Source: UBA6183 sp046314755
GTDB taxonomy: Bacteria > Bacteroidota > Bacteroidia > UKL13-3
Assembly: GCA_046314755.1 (NCBI GenBank)
Contig: JBKDBG010000096.1
Location: forward strand, 1 to 31,811
DNA: 31,811 nt
Direction: 5' to 3'
In this document: positions 16,863-24,718 of the stretch, piece by piece
How the letters are laid out: every line of letters starts with the position of its first letter
Position numbering within the stretch: position 1 is the stretch's first letter
Translations under genes and position numbers: made by a program
Notes under the pieces: generated by a model
What the model was told of the DNA's origin: nothing
Database searches by the model: none
Seen by the model: only the letters and a program-made list of their open reading frames with translations

Positions 16863-17480
16863 TTATTTCTTCCACTTAATACCACAGCCAATGGCTTTGG
16901 TAGTGTTTTTGGCTACGGGCTTGTTTTTCATGATTGCTTCTAAAGCAGTTTCAACATATTTTTCTTTAGCCGCTTTAGCGTCTTCATAATTATCATCAAT
17001 GGCTCCAATATACATTACCTTATTGCCTGCTGCTTCTTTCTTTAAAATAAATACATGAGGAGTGCGGGTTGCACCATACGTTTTGGCTATTTGTTGGGTT
17101 TCATCCTGTAAATACACAAAGCCATATTTTTTTTCTTTGGCGCGTTTTTGCATGTTGGCATAACTGTCTTCAGGTTCACGTGTGGCATCGTTTGGGTTAA
17201 TGGCCACAACAGGATATCCTTTTGGCGCATACTTTTTATGCAAATCAATAATGCGTTGTTCGTAGGCTTGCGAAAACGGACAATGGTTGCAAGTAAACAC
17301 CACAATAAATCCTTTGGCTTTTTTATAGTCGGCCAGCTTTACCATTTTACCATCCACATTGCGCAAGTTAAAATCAGTGGCTATATCACCGGGTTTATAG
17401 CCTTGGGTGGTTTGTGTGGTAAACGAAAAACTTACCAAAGAAATGAGCAGTATTGCTGCCGTAAATTTTATTGTTTTCAT
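16863..17480 (-). CDS. Exported thioredoxin-like/peroxiredoxin-like protein
   Basis: A thioredoxin-fold protein of 205 residues with a signal peptide (M-K-T-I-K-F-T-A-A-I-L-L-I-S-L, cleaved near residue 22), hence periplasmic or membrane-anchored. The redox motif is C-N-H-C at 64-67 (F-T-C-N-H-C-P-F-S), followed by A-I-N-P-N-D and the cis-proline loop R-T-P-H-V-F. This matches the PRX-like group of AhpC/TSA-related proteins. An extra cysteine lies near the C-terminus (I-G-C-G-I). ATGs at 17480 and 17486 are both possible; 17480 gives the usual signal peptide. It follows the LOG gene by 13 bp and is the last gene of the uvrD-LOG-redoxin run. Partner and substrate are unknown. Confidence 0.85.
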   Translation of the reverse strand: MKTIKFTAAILLISLVSFSFTTQTTQGYKPGDIATDFNLRNVDGKMVKLADYKKAKGFIVVFTCNHCPFSQAYEQRIIDLHKKYAPKGYPVVAINPNDATREPEDSYANMQKRAKEKKYGFVYLQDETQQIAKTYGATRTPHVFILKKEAAGNKVMYIGAIDDNYEDAKAAKEKYVETALEAIMKNKPVAKNTTKAIGCGIKWKK

Positions 17481-17493
17481 ATGCATCAAATTG

Positions 17494-18066
17494 TTAGTAC
17501 CATTTTAACGTTTTAGGAAAAGTAAAATTTTCCAATGCTTGCAGTAACTCGTTTGGGGTATTGGCAAACAACAACATATTTTTAAACTCTTGTTTTAAAA
17601 AGCCTTGATCAACCATGTGTTGCAACAGTTTATTTAAAGGCTCGTAAAATCCGTTTACATTCAACACGCCACAAGGTTTATCATGAAAGCCCAATTGGCT
17701 CCAGGTGTAAGCTTCAAACAATTCTTCCATGGTTCCAATACCTCCGGGTAAAGCAATACACGCATCGGCCAATTGAAACATTTTGGCTTTACGCTCATGC
17801 ATATTTTCAACCACGTGTTGGGCCGTAATGCCGGTGTGCCCCACTTCTTTTTCCATTAACTGACGAGGAATTACACCAATCACCTCTCCTCCTAACCTTA
17901 ACATTTCATCGGCAATAATGCCCATAATACCAACATTTCCTCCTCCATACACCAAGCCATATCCTTTTTGGTGCAAGGCCTGAACCATATCAATGGCGGC
18001 TTGTTCGTACAGGGCTGAATGTCCTTTGGCAGAACCACAGTATACAGCTACTCTTTTTAATTCCAT
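17494..18066 (-). CDS. LOG family protein (TIGR00730 Rossmann fold)
   Basis: A 190-residue Rossmann-fold protein with the full LOG signature: P-G-G-I-G-T-M-E-E at 107-115 and M-H-E-R-K at 89-93, with Y-G-G-G-N-V-G-I-M-G at 40-49. Members are cytokinin-riboside 5'-monophosphate phosphoribohydrolases or related nucleotide hydrolases. In bacteria outside plant association the role is often nucleotide salvage or is unknown. The length is standard. The gene starts one base after the uvrD stop codon, so it is translationally linked with the helicase gene. Family call is firm and cellular role open. Confidence 0.92.
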   Translation of the reverse strand: MELKRVAVYCGSAKGHSALYEQAAIDMVQALHQKGYGLVYGGGNVGIMGIIADEMLRLGGEVIGVIPRQLMEKEVGHTGITAQHVVENMHERKAKMFQLADACIALPGGIGTMEELFEAYTWSQLGFHDKPCGVLNVNGFYEPLNKLLQHMVDQGFLKQEFKNMLLFANTPNELLQALENFTFPKTLKWY

Positions 18067-18067
18067 G

Positions 18068-20386
18068 CTATCCTATTTTTAACTTTGCAAATTTTAACAC
18101 CAACATCTTTTTACCTTGACTTCCAAAATCAACTTGTGCTTTTCGGTTGTCACCATTGCCTTCAATAACAATCACAATTCCTTTTCCAAATCGTTGGTGT
18201 TCCACTTGCATGCCCACCATTAATTGTGAGGTATCATCACCAACAAAATCCGGGTCGATGGAAGTTTGAGGCGTTGGCGTTGCTTTGGTTAAAGGTTTAA
18301 AATTTTTAGGCAATCCTGCAGTTGGGGTTGATTTAGGTTTATATTCTTTATCAGCCGTTGAGCTTAGTTTATTTTTACTAAAACTACTCATTTGGTAAGG
18401 CTTACGTTGCTCGGTTGGTTGCGATTGATAAATGCCTTCCACCATTAAATATTGCGGATCTATTTCTTGTAAAAAACGGCTGGGCTCACAACTAATCATG
18501 CTGCCAAACTTAAAGCGTGAAGTGGCAAACGATAAAGTAAGTTTATCTTTTGCACGGGTGAGTGCCACATAAAATAAACGCCTCTCCTCTTCCAACTCTT
18601 GCCTGCTGTTTAAACTGAGTTGAGATGGAAATAAATTTTCTTCCATACCTACCACATATACATGACTAAACTCTAATCCTTTACTGCCGTGTATGGTCAT
18701 CATCACCACCTTATCATCATCCTCTTCGGTTTCTTTATCAGCATCGGTTAACAAAGCAATATCTTGCATGTAATCGGCCAAGGTATTTCCTCTTAAAACG
18801 GCATCATCATCAACCGCTTCTTCAATGCTAAATTCTTTTATACCATTTAACAACTCTTCAATGTTTTCATAACGTGCAATACCTTCTACCGTTTTATCAT
18901 CATACAATGATTTAAGCAATCCGGTTTGTTTGGCAATGTGCATGGCCACCTCATAAGCAGGCTTATTGAGCAAGGTTTGAAAACTTCTAATCATCAACAC
19001 AAAATCACCCAATTGACTTGCTGCTTTTAAACCATACTGTGCAGCCGATTCCATAATTTCAAACCAAGGTTTATTAAACTGATCGGCTAGAACAGTTAAA
19101 TGATCAAGCGATGTTTTTCCAATGCCTCGTGTAGGATAATTGATGATTCGTTTTAAAGCTTCTTCATCATTCGGGTTGAGTATCACACGGAAGTAGGCCA
19201 ATAAATCTTTAATTTCTTTGCGCTGATAAAACGACAATCCGCCATAGATTTTATATGGAATATTGAGTTTGCGTAGCGCCTCTTCAATACTTCTGCTTTG
19301 GGCATTGGTACGGTATAAAATGGCAAAATCTTTATTGTTTAAGTGGCGGTTCATTTTTTCTTGAAACACCGATGATGCCACCATTTTACCTTCTTCATTA
19401 TCAGTTAAAGCACGAAACACACGGATACGATCACCCAATTCATTTTGCGTAAAAACCTTTTTATCAATTTGCTCGCGGTTTTGTTTGATAACCGAGTTGG
19501 CTGCATTAACAATGGTTTGCGTGCTTCGGTAATTTTCCTCCAACTTATAAACTTTGGTATCCGGAAAATCTTTATGAAAATTGAGGATATTTTTAATGGT
19601 TGCACCACGAAAAGCATAAATACTTTGGGCATCATCACCCACCACGGCAATGTTCTGGTAAACATTGGCCAATTTACGAATGATGGAGTATTGTGCATGA
19701 TTGGTATCCTGAAACTCATCCACCATAATGTACTTAAACATGTGTTGGTACTTGTTTAATACCTCCGGATGGTCGTTTAACAAATCATGTGTTTTTAACA
19801 ACAAATCATCAAAATCCATGGCACCTGCTTTAAAACAACGCGATTCGTAACGGCTGTAAATGGCACCAAATTTTGGCCTGCCCGAGCTTTCATCAAAAGC
19901 TACATTTTCGGGATCGCTATTATAAGCTGCTGATTTAATTAATGCATTTTTTGCTGCTGAAATTCGGTTTAGGATTTGAGCAGGTTTATACACCTTATCA
20001 TCCAACTTCATTTCAGTTACTATGGATTTAATTAAACTTTTGGCATCATCCGTATCATAAATGGTAAAGTTTCGCGGGTAGCCAATTTTTTCACTTTCAA
20101 TACGCAGTATGCGTGCAAAAATGGAGTGAAAAGTCCCCATCCAAAGGTTGCGGGCTTCATTACCCACCACACTGTGAATACGTTCACGCATTTCGCGACT
20201 GGCTTTATTGGTAAACGTTAAGGCTAAAATATTAAAAGCATCAACATTTTGTTGAAGCATATATGCAATGCGATAAGTTAATACCCTGGTTTTTCCTGAA
20301 CCGGCACCGGCCACAATCATAACCGGACCTTCAATCTGCTGCACAGCTGCCCTTTGGGGCTCGTTTAAATGATCGAGATAATTCAC
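18068..20386 (-). CDS. uvrD: UvrD/PcrA-type DNA helicase
   Basis: A superfamily 1A DNA helicase of 772 residues acting in nucleotide excision repair, mismatch repair and removal of RecA filaments. Motif I is G-A-G-S-G-K-T (27-33), motif II V-D-E-F-Q-D-T-N (222-229), motif III G-D-D-A-Q-S-I-Y-A-F-R-G (250-261), motif V in M-T-I-H-G-S-K-G-L-E-F, and motif VI Y-V-A-L-T-R-A-K-D. The C-terminal Tudor-like segment (V-E-H-Q-R-F-G-K-G near residue 730) is typical of PcrA. The start codon is GTG; M-N-Y-L agrees with the family N-terminus. It is first in the uvrD-LOG-redoxin run, with one base to the LOG start. Whether to name it uvrD or pcrA is a matter of convention. Confidence 0.95.
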   Translation of the reverse strand: MNYLDHLNEPQRAAVQQIEGPVMIVAGAGSGKTRVLTYRIAYMLQQNVDAFNILALTFTNKASREMRERIHSVVGNEARNLWMGTFHSIFARILRIESEKIGYPRNFTIYDTDDAKSLIKSIVTEMKLDDKVYKPAQILNRISAAKNALIKSAAYNSDPENVAFDESSGRPKFGAIYSRYESRCFKAGAMDFDDLLLKTHDLLNDHPEVLNKYQHMFKYIMVDEFQDTNHAQYSIIRKLANVYQNIAVVGDDAQSIYAFRGATIKNILNFHKDFPDTKVYKLEENYRSTQTIVNAANSVIKQNREQIDKKVFTQNELGDRIRVFRALTDNEEGKMVASSVFQEKMNRHLNNKDFAILYRTNAQSRSIEEALRKLNIPYKIYGGLSFYQRKEIKDLLAYFRVILNPNDEEALKRIINYPTRGIGKTSLDHLTVLADQFNKPWFEIMESAAQYGLKAASQLGDFVLMIRSFQTLLNKPAYEVAMHIAKQTGLLKSLYDDKTVEGIARYENIEELLNGIKEFSIEEAVDDDAVLRGNTLADYMQDIALLTDADKETEEDDDKVVMMTIHGSKGLEFSHVYVVGMEENLFPSQLSLNSRQELEEERRLFYVALTRAKDKLTLSFATSRFKFGSMISCEPSRFLQEIDPQYLMVEGIYQSQPTEQRKPYQMSSFSKNKLSSTADKEYKPKSTPTAGLPKNFKPLTKATPTPQTSIDPDFVGDDTSQLMVGMQVEHQRFGKGIVIVIEGNGDNRKAQVDFGSQGKKMLVLKFAKLKIG

Positions 20387-20438
20387 ACAGCGAATTTACA
20401 ATTTTAATCCCCGCGTTTACCCCAAAATATCAACAAAA

Positions 20439-20461
20439 AAGCCCGTGCATGGCACGGGCTT
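20439..20461 (-). terminator. Terminator of the DUF3078 gene
   Basis: GCCCGTGC (20441-20448) and GCACGGGC (20452-20459) form a GC-rich stem with a 3-nt loop, extended by A-T pairs. On the minus strand it is followed by six T. It sits 20 bp after the DUF3078 stop and upstream of uvrD. Confidence 0.9.
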
Positions 20462-20480
20462 ACTGCTATTGTAATGAGAA

Positions 20481-21374
20481 TTAGTAATTTTTAAACGTGT
20501 ACAATATTCCGAGTGAAAGTACTTGTGAATACTGTATATCTTTATCTTGGTCGTAATCGTACAACAACACACCGGTTAAATTAGTACTGATGGCCTTATT
20601 TACTTTTGCCGTAATACTCACATCTAAACGACTTACCCAAAATTGCGGATCGAGTTTTTCATAATCAATCAACCCCATGTAACGTGCTCTTAGGTTTACG
20701 TTTTTCATGATTTCCTTATCAAAGTTGCCTACAAATTGAAACACCGCTTGATTACGGATGTTGTCACCACGTTTAACCCCGTATAATTCATTAAATTCTT
20801 TGGCAGTTGAATCATATTTATCATACAAAGTTTGGTCGGTAACAAAGGTTTGACGTAAGGCTCCAAGACCCATTTGAGCACTGAAATAAGTTACGGGCTT
20901 GTATTCAACACCCAAGGCCTCTGTTAAATAACCCGGAGATAAAAATCCTGAAATACGTCTTGACGTTTCTACACCGGACTTGGTTTTATATTCAAAACCT
21001 GCATCAAACTGACTCATAAAGTTGATGGATGCAAACAAGTTCCAATGGTCATGTAAACGTCTTGAATACTTAGAATCAAAAAAGATACGATCGGCATTTT
21101 TGCGCAAATCTTGACCCTCATTTTTTACGGTACCGTATAACAATTGCAAGTCGTTAATCCATTCATCTTTTTCCGTTTTACGTGCCGCTTTGGCATTTAA
21201 AAATGTACTCAAAGCAACTGAATTAACACCACCGGCTTTCCAGTTACCACTGTAACTGGCTTGGTTAATATTCAATCCGGTTTGAAAATCGGTTTTCCAT
21301 TTTTTAGGTGGTTGATTTTCTTGAGCCGATAAAATGAAAGGAGATAGAAAAAAAAGTAGTAGAAAATTTCTCAT
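20481..21374 (-). CDS. DUF3078 family outer-membrane protein
   Basis: An exported beta-rich protein of 297 residues starting at the ATG at 21374, where the signal peptide M-R-N-F-L-L-L-F-F-L-S-P-F-I-L-S-A-Q begins; the frame upstream leads only to a TTG. The mature sequence has the DUF3078 opening (W-K-T-D-F-Q-T-G-L-N-I-N-Q-A-S-Y-S-G-N-W near residues 27-46) and many alternating amphipathic strands. It ends in an aromatic-containing strand (I-L-Y-T-F-K-N-Y), consistent with an outer-membrane barrel. The family is confined to Bacteroidota and has no assigned function. It follows the cysteine desulfurase gene by 19 bp, so the two are probably co-transcribed, and it has its own terminator. Confidence 0.85.
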   Translation of the reverse strand: MRNFLLLFFLSPFILSAQENQPPKKWKTDFQTGLNINQASYSGNWKAGGVNSVALSTFLNAKAARKTEKDEWINDLQLLYGTVKNEGQDLRKNADRIFFDSKYSRRLHDHWNLFASINFMSQFDAGFEYKTKSGVETSRRISGFLSPGYLTEALGVEYKPVTYFSAQMGLGALRQTFVTDQTLYDKYDSTAKEFNELYGVKRGDNIRNQAVFQFVGNFDKEIMKNVNLRARYMGLIDYEKLDPQFWVSRLDVSITAKVNKAISTNLTGVLLYDYDQDKDIQYSQVLSLGILYTFKNY

Positions 21375-21393
21375 ATAAGTTAGGGTGGTAAAA

Positions 21394-22536
21394 TTAGTGT
21401 TGGGCTGATTCAATCTTCAACATTTCCTTCAACTTGGTAATCACATAATCAATTTCTTGTTTGGTGTTGTGTGCACCAAATGAAAAACGAACTGCCGGTC
21501 GATCAGGGTTTGAACCAATGGCTTTTAACACATGCGAACCCACGTTGCTTCCGCTGCTGCAGGCACTTCCGCCTGAGGCACAAATACCTTCAATATCTAA
21601 TTTAAACAACAACATTTCGGCAATAGGTGTTGGTGGAAATGATACATTTAAAACCGTGTATGACGAGCGGCCTTCTGCATCACCATTAAATTGAACACCC
21701 GGAATATGTTTGCGCAATTGTTCAATCATGTAGGTTTTTAAGCCGGTGATATGTTCTTTATCGTGGTTCATGTGTTCAACACTTAACTCCAACGCTTTGG
21801 CCAAACCAACAATACCGTACACATTTTCGGTACCCCCGCGCATGTTACGTTCTTGTGCACCTCCCGTAATAAACGGATGGATTTTTACGCTGCTGTTGAT
21901 GTAGATAAAACCAATTCCTTTGGGACCGTTAAATTTATGTCCGGCACCGGCTAAAAAATGAATATTCAGTTTGCTTAAATCAAAAGGTTGGTGCCCGATG
22001 GTTTGCACGGTATCGCAATGAAAGTAAGCATTGTACTTTTTACACAACTCACCTACTTCAAACAAATCAATCATATTGCCTATTTCATTATTGCTGTGCA
22101 TAAGGCTTACCAATGCATGCGGATTATTTTGCAACAATTCTTCGAGGTGTTGCATATCAATATGACCGTTTGGGGTAAGCTTAACCAAATGCATGGCAGC
22201 TTTACCTTGATGATGCAATTCTTCAACAGTATGCAATACAGCATGGTGTTCAATGGGTGAAGTAATGATGTGTTGAACACCTAAACAAGCTACCGATTCA
22301 CGAATGGCCATGTTATCTGCCTCGGTTCCTCCTGATGTAAAAAAGATTTCACCCGGAGTGCACCCTAATAATTTGGCCACTTTTCTTCTAGCCTCTTCAA
22401 CCAAAGTTCTTACTTCACGGCCTTTGGCATGTGTTGAAGATGGATTTCCAAAATAATTGGCCATCACATCCGTCATTTCGGCAACAACTTCCGGATGAAT
22501 TGGGGTGGTGGCAGCATTATCTAAATATACTTGCAT
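21394..22536 (-). CDS. Cysteine desulfurase, NifS/IscS type
   Basis: A PLP enzyme of 380 residues that takes sulfur from cysteine for Fe-S clusters and thiolation. The start at 22536 gives the standard N-terminus M-Q-V-Y-L-D-N-A-A-T-T-P; the frame extends 13 codons to a non-ATG start. The PLP lysine is K201 in G-A-G-H-K-F-N-G-P-K-G and the base-stacking histidine is H97 (P-I-E-H-H). The sulfur-accepting cysteine is C326 in the loop S-G-G-S-A-C-S-S-G-S, as in NifS/IscS rather than SufS. No iscU or other Fe-S assembly gene lies nearby. A consensus -7 element (22573-22580) lies upstream. Enzyme class is certain, and which of iscS or nifS it is called cannot be decided here. Confidence 0.94.
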   Translation of the reverse strand: MQVYLDNAATTPIHPEVVAEMTDVMANYFGNPSSTHAKGREVRTLVEEARRKVAKLLGCTPGEIFFTSGGTEADNMAIRESVACLGVQHIITSPIEHHAVLHTVEELHHQGKAAMHLVKLTPNGHIDMQHLEELLQNNPHALVSLMHSNNEIGNMIDLFEVGELCKKYNAYFHCDTVQTIGHQPFDLSKLNIHFLAGAGHKFNGPKGIGFIYINSSVKIHPFITGGAQERNMRGGTENVYGIVGLAKALELSVEHMNHDKEHITGLKTYMIEQLRKHIPGVQFNGDAEGRSSYTVLNVSFPPTPIAEMLLFKLDIEGICASGGSACSSGSNVGSHVLKAIGSNPDRPAVRFSFGAHNTKQEIDYVITKLKEMLKIESAQH

Positions 22537-22572
22537 GATGTTGAATATGAACTTACAAATAAAATAATGTTG

Positions 22573-22580
22573 CAAATATA
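22573..22580 (-). promoter_or_regulatory. Promoter -7 element of the cysteine desulfurase gene
   Basis: TATATTTG on the minus strand is a full match to TAnnTTTG, 36 bp before the start codon. No convincing -33 TTG is seen at the right distance. Confidence 0.4.
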
Positions 22581-22650
22581 TGTATACAATCCCTATTCTT
22601 TATGTTATTAAGCCGGAGGTTATTCACTATCAATCAACCCAATATTGTTT

Positions 22651-22658
22651 TACTTTTG
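22651..22658 (+). promoter_or_regulatory. Consensus -7 element only 4 bp before the lipoprotein start
   Basis: TACTTTTG fits TAnnTTTG exactly. With the start codon at 22663, a transcript beginning 5-7 nt downstream would be leaderless or nearly so. No -33 TTG stands at the usual distance, so the element may be fortuitous. Confidence 0.4.
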
Positions 22659-22662
22659 CCTT

Positions 22663-23424
22663 ATGAGAAAAATGTCATGGCAAATCGCCCTCATTATGAT
22701 TTTAGGCGGCTGCATCAGCAAAACACGCTACCAAGCGCTAAACCAAGATTACGGCCGTTTAAAAAACGACAGTAATTTAATGGAAAAACGCATTCAAAAA
22801 TTACAACAAGAAGTAAACCTATTGAGTGAAGAGAGTGCATTAATTGAACAATCATTAAATGCGAGGTTACAAGAAAAAGAAGACAGTTTAAATTATAAGG
22901 CAGCCTTATTGGTTGAGCGCGAAACGAGCTTGAAAGACATGAAGGCCAGACGCGAAGAAGAAAAGGAAGCCTTTAATAACTTGAGTAAACAAATTATAAA
23001 AGAGTTTGCCGATTATGATGCCGGCACATTAACCTATAGCACCAATTGCACCCAAGTATTGATAGAGGTGAATGAGCAAAAACTATTCACGGCAAAATCA
23101 ATTAAGCCTGAATATTTTGCTTTTGAACTCAACACCAAAGTGGTTGCATTAATGGAGCGTTTCCCTGATTTACAAGTAGAAATAAGAGCCTATTACGATA
23201 GCACAGCGCAAATTGTTGGCAAAGAAAAGCCCATTGAACCATGGTTGTTGGCCGCACAACGTGCACATCAACTCAGCCAATTGGTTACCCAGGCCGAAAA
23301 ACAGTTCATTCCACGTACACATTCAGGCATAAAAAACTGGTATTCAGCACCAAAAGGAAGCCCTAAATACAAAATAGCGTATTTATTCCGCTCGGAGTTA
23401 CTTCCGTGCCTTCACATAAAATAA
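22663..23424 (+). CDS. Coiled-coil lipoprotein with divergent OmpA-like domain
   Basis: A lipoprotein of 253 residues from the ATG at 22663 (the frame begins six codons earlier at TTG). The lipobox L-G-G-C gives Cys17. Residues about 18-115 are strongly charged heptad-type coiled coil. Residues about 130-245 resemble an OmpA/MotB peptidoglycan-associating domain: V-L-I-E-V-N-E-Q-K-L-F-T-A-K-S-I-K-P-E, then F-P-D-L-Q-V-E-I-R-A-Y-Y-D-S, then P-W-L-L-A-A-Q-R-A-H-Q-L. The usual G-H-T-D peptidoglycan-binding residues are A-Y-Y-D here, so binding may be altered. It is followed after 140 bp by the Hpt gene in the same direction. A cell-envelope scaffold role is inferred. The family match is by motif pattern only. 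Confidence 0.7.
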   Translation: MRKMSWQIALIMILGGCISKTRYQALNQDYGRLKNDSNLMEKRIQKLQQEVNLLSEESALIEQSLNARLQEKEDSLNYKAALLVERETSLKDMKARREEEKEAFNNLSKQIIKEFADYDAGTLTYSTNCTQVLIEVNEQKLFTAKSIKPEYFAFELNTKVVALMERFPDLQVEIRAYYDSTAQIVGKEKPIEPWLLAAQRAHQLSQLVTQAEKQFIPRTHSGIKNWYSAPKGSPKYKIAYLFRSELLPCLHIK

Positions 23425-23457
23425 ACAACCGAATAAAGAAATTTACCGCCTTTATAT

Positions 23458-23532
23458 GAAATAAGTTGCGTATTTTAAAAATAAGCTGCATATTTGAAAA
23501 ACGAATTAGCAAAAAATAAAATAAACTGCTGT
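23458..23532. repeat. Degenerate 20-bp repeats upstream of the Hpt gene
   Basis: Two adjacent 20-bp units (23458-23477 and 23478-23497) agree at 16 of 20 positions, with core ATAAGYTGCRTATTT. A third partial copy (AAAATAAACTGC from 23518) lies exactly two units further. The 20-bp register puts the cores on one face of the helix. They occupy the gap between the lipoprotein gene and the Hpt gene. Confidence 0.5.
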
Positions 23533-23564
23533 CGTACTTAAAAGCTTGTTAATTGAAAAATACT

Positions 23565-23921
23565 ATGAAAACAACAGAACAAGGCACTTATTTCAACCTA
23601 AACTACCTGAATCAGATTTCGGGTGGTGACGAAGTTTTTGTGAGCGAACTCACCAAAACATTTTTAACCCAAACGCCTGAAATGGTACATGAGCTGGAAT
23701 ATGCCATTAACCAAAACGATCATGGCAAGGTTCAATTTTTGGCACATCGCCTAAAAACGAGTTGTGAAATTATGGGAATGATGTTCGCATCAGCCATTTG
23801 TTTGTTGCTGGAAACAGCTGCACATCAAAAGCAGGATTTATCAGGACTAAAAAGTGAAGCCAGCAAGTTGATTCATCAATTGAGTGTATCAACCAGAGAA
23901 CTTACCGGAGTAGCGGCCTAA
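23565..23921 (+). CDS. Stand-alone histidine phosphotransfer (Hpt) protein
   Basis: A 118-residue protein, all helical, with the Hpt signature A-H-R-L-K-T-S-C-E-I-M-G at 60-71; His61 is the phosphorylated residue. The start is the ATG at 23565; a TTG lies four codons upstream. Such proteins pass phosphate between a hybrid sensor kinase and a response regulator. No kinase or regulator gene is adjacent, so partners must lie elsewhere. The C-terminal helix seems complete. The stop codon overlaps the map stop codon on the other strand, and no terminator hairpin lies between. Domain assignment is good. Confidence 0.85.
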   Translation: MKTTEQGTYFNLNYLNQISGGDEVFVSELTKTFLTQTPEMVHELEYAINQNDHGKVQFLAHRLKTSCEIMGMMFASAICLLLETAAHQKQDLSGLKSEASKLIHQLSVSTRELTGVAA

Positions 23922-24712
23922 GGCTGCGGATATTCATTGTTAATGTCGGTAAGCACTTCCACGCCATTTTCGGTAATTAATACGGTATGCTCAAACTGAG
24001 CGGATAGTTTCCCGTCAATGGTGCGGGCTGTCCAACCATCTTTTTTATCAACTTTGGCTCTGGCCTTACCGGCATTAATCATGGGCTCGATGGTAAATGT
24101 CATGCCCGGCTGCATTACCGGACCGGTATGTGCATCGGCCACATGGCATACTTCAGGTTCTTCGTGGAATTGCAAGCCAACTCCATGTCCGCAAAATTCG
24201 TATACTGTTGAATAACCGTTGGCCACGGCATGTTTATTTATGATGTATCCGATATCGCCAATACGATTGCCCGGTTTACACACACTTATTCCAAGGTTCA
24301 AACATTCTTTGGTAACCTGTATTAATCTTTTTGCATGTTCGGTAACATCACCTACCGTAAACATGGTGCTGGTATCACCGAAATATCCTCCCAAAATGGT
24401 GGTTACATCCACGTTTAATATATCACCGTCACGCAATTCTAATTTGCCCGGAATACCGTGACAAATCACATCATTTACTGAAATACAACTGGCTTTGGTA
24501 TATCCGTGATAACCAATGGTGGCCGGAATGGCTCCATGATCGCGCATGAATTGTTCTGCCAAATCATTGATGTATCCGGTTGTTACACCGGCTTTAATAT
24601 AAGGAGCAACAGCCTTTAATGTTTGAGCGGCCAACTTACTGCTATTTCTTATCCCCTCTATTTGCTCAGGAGTTTTGATAATTATTTTTGAATTTTTCTC
24701 TCTAAAAGCCAC
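23918..24712 (-). CDS. map: Methionine aminopeptidase, type I
   Basis: Removes the N-terminal methionine from new proteins. At 264 residues it is a normal type I enzyme without an extra N-terminal domain. The metal ligands are D102 (N-V-D-V-T), D113 (F-G-D-T-S), H176 (G-H-G-V-G), E209 (T-I-E-P) and E241 (Q-F-E-H-T-V), and the substrate-site histidine is H85 (I-C-H-G-I-P). The start codon is GTG at 24712; the next ATG is far inside the fold. It starts 6 bp after the valS stop, so it is probably co-transcribed with valS, an unusual neighbour compared with the secY-map order of many bacteria. The 3' end overlaps the Hpt gene by 4 bp. Confidence 0.95.
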   Translation of the reverse strand: MAFREKNSKIIIKTPEQIEGIRNSSKLAAQTLKAVAPYIKAGVTTGYINDLAEQFMRDHGAIPATIGYHGYTKASCISVNDVICHGIPGKLELRDGDILNVDVTTILGGYFGDTSTMFTVGDVTEHAKRLIQVTKECLNLGISVCKPGNRIGDIGYIINKHAVANGYSTVYEFCGHGVGLQFHEEPEVCHVADAHTGPVMQPGMTFTIEPMINAGKARAKVDKKDGWTARTIDGKLSAQFEHTVLITENGVEVLTDINNEYPQP

Positions 24713-24718
24713 AATACT

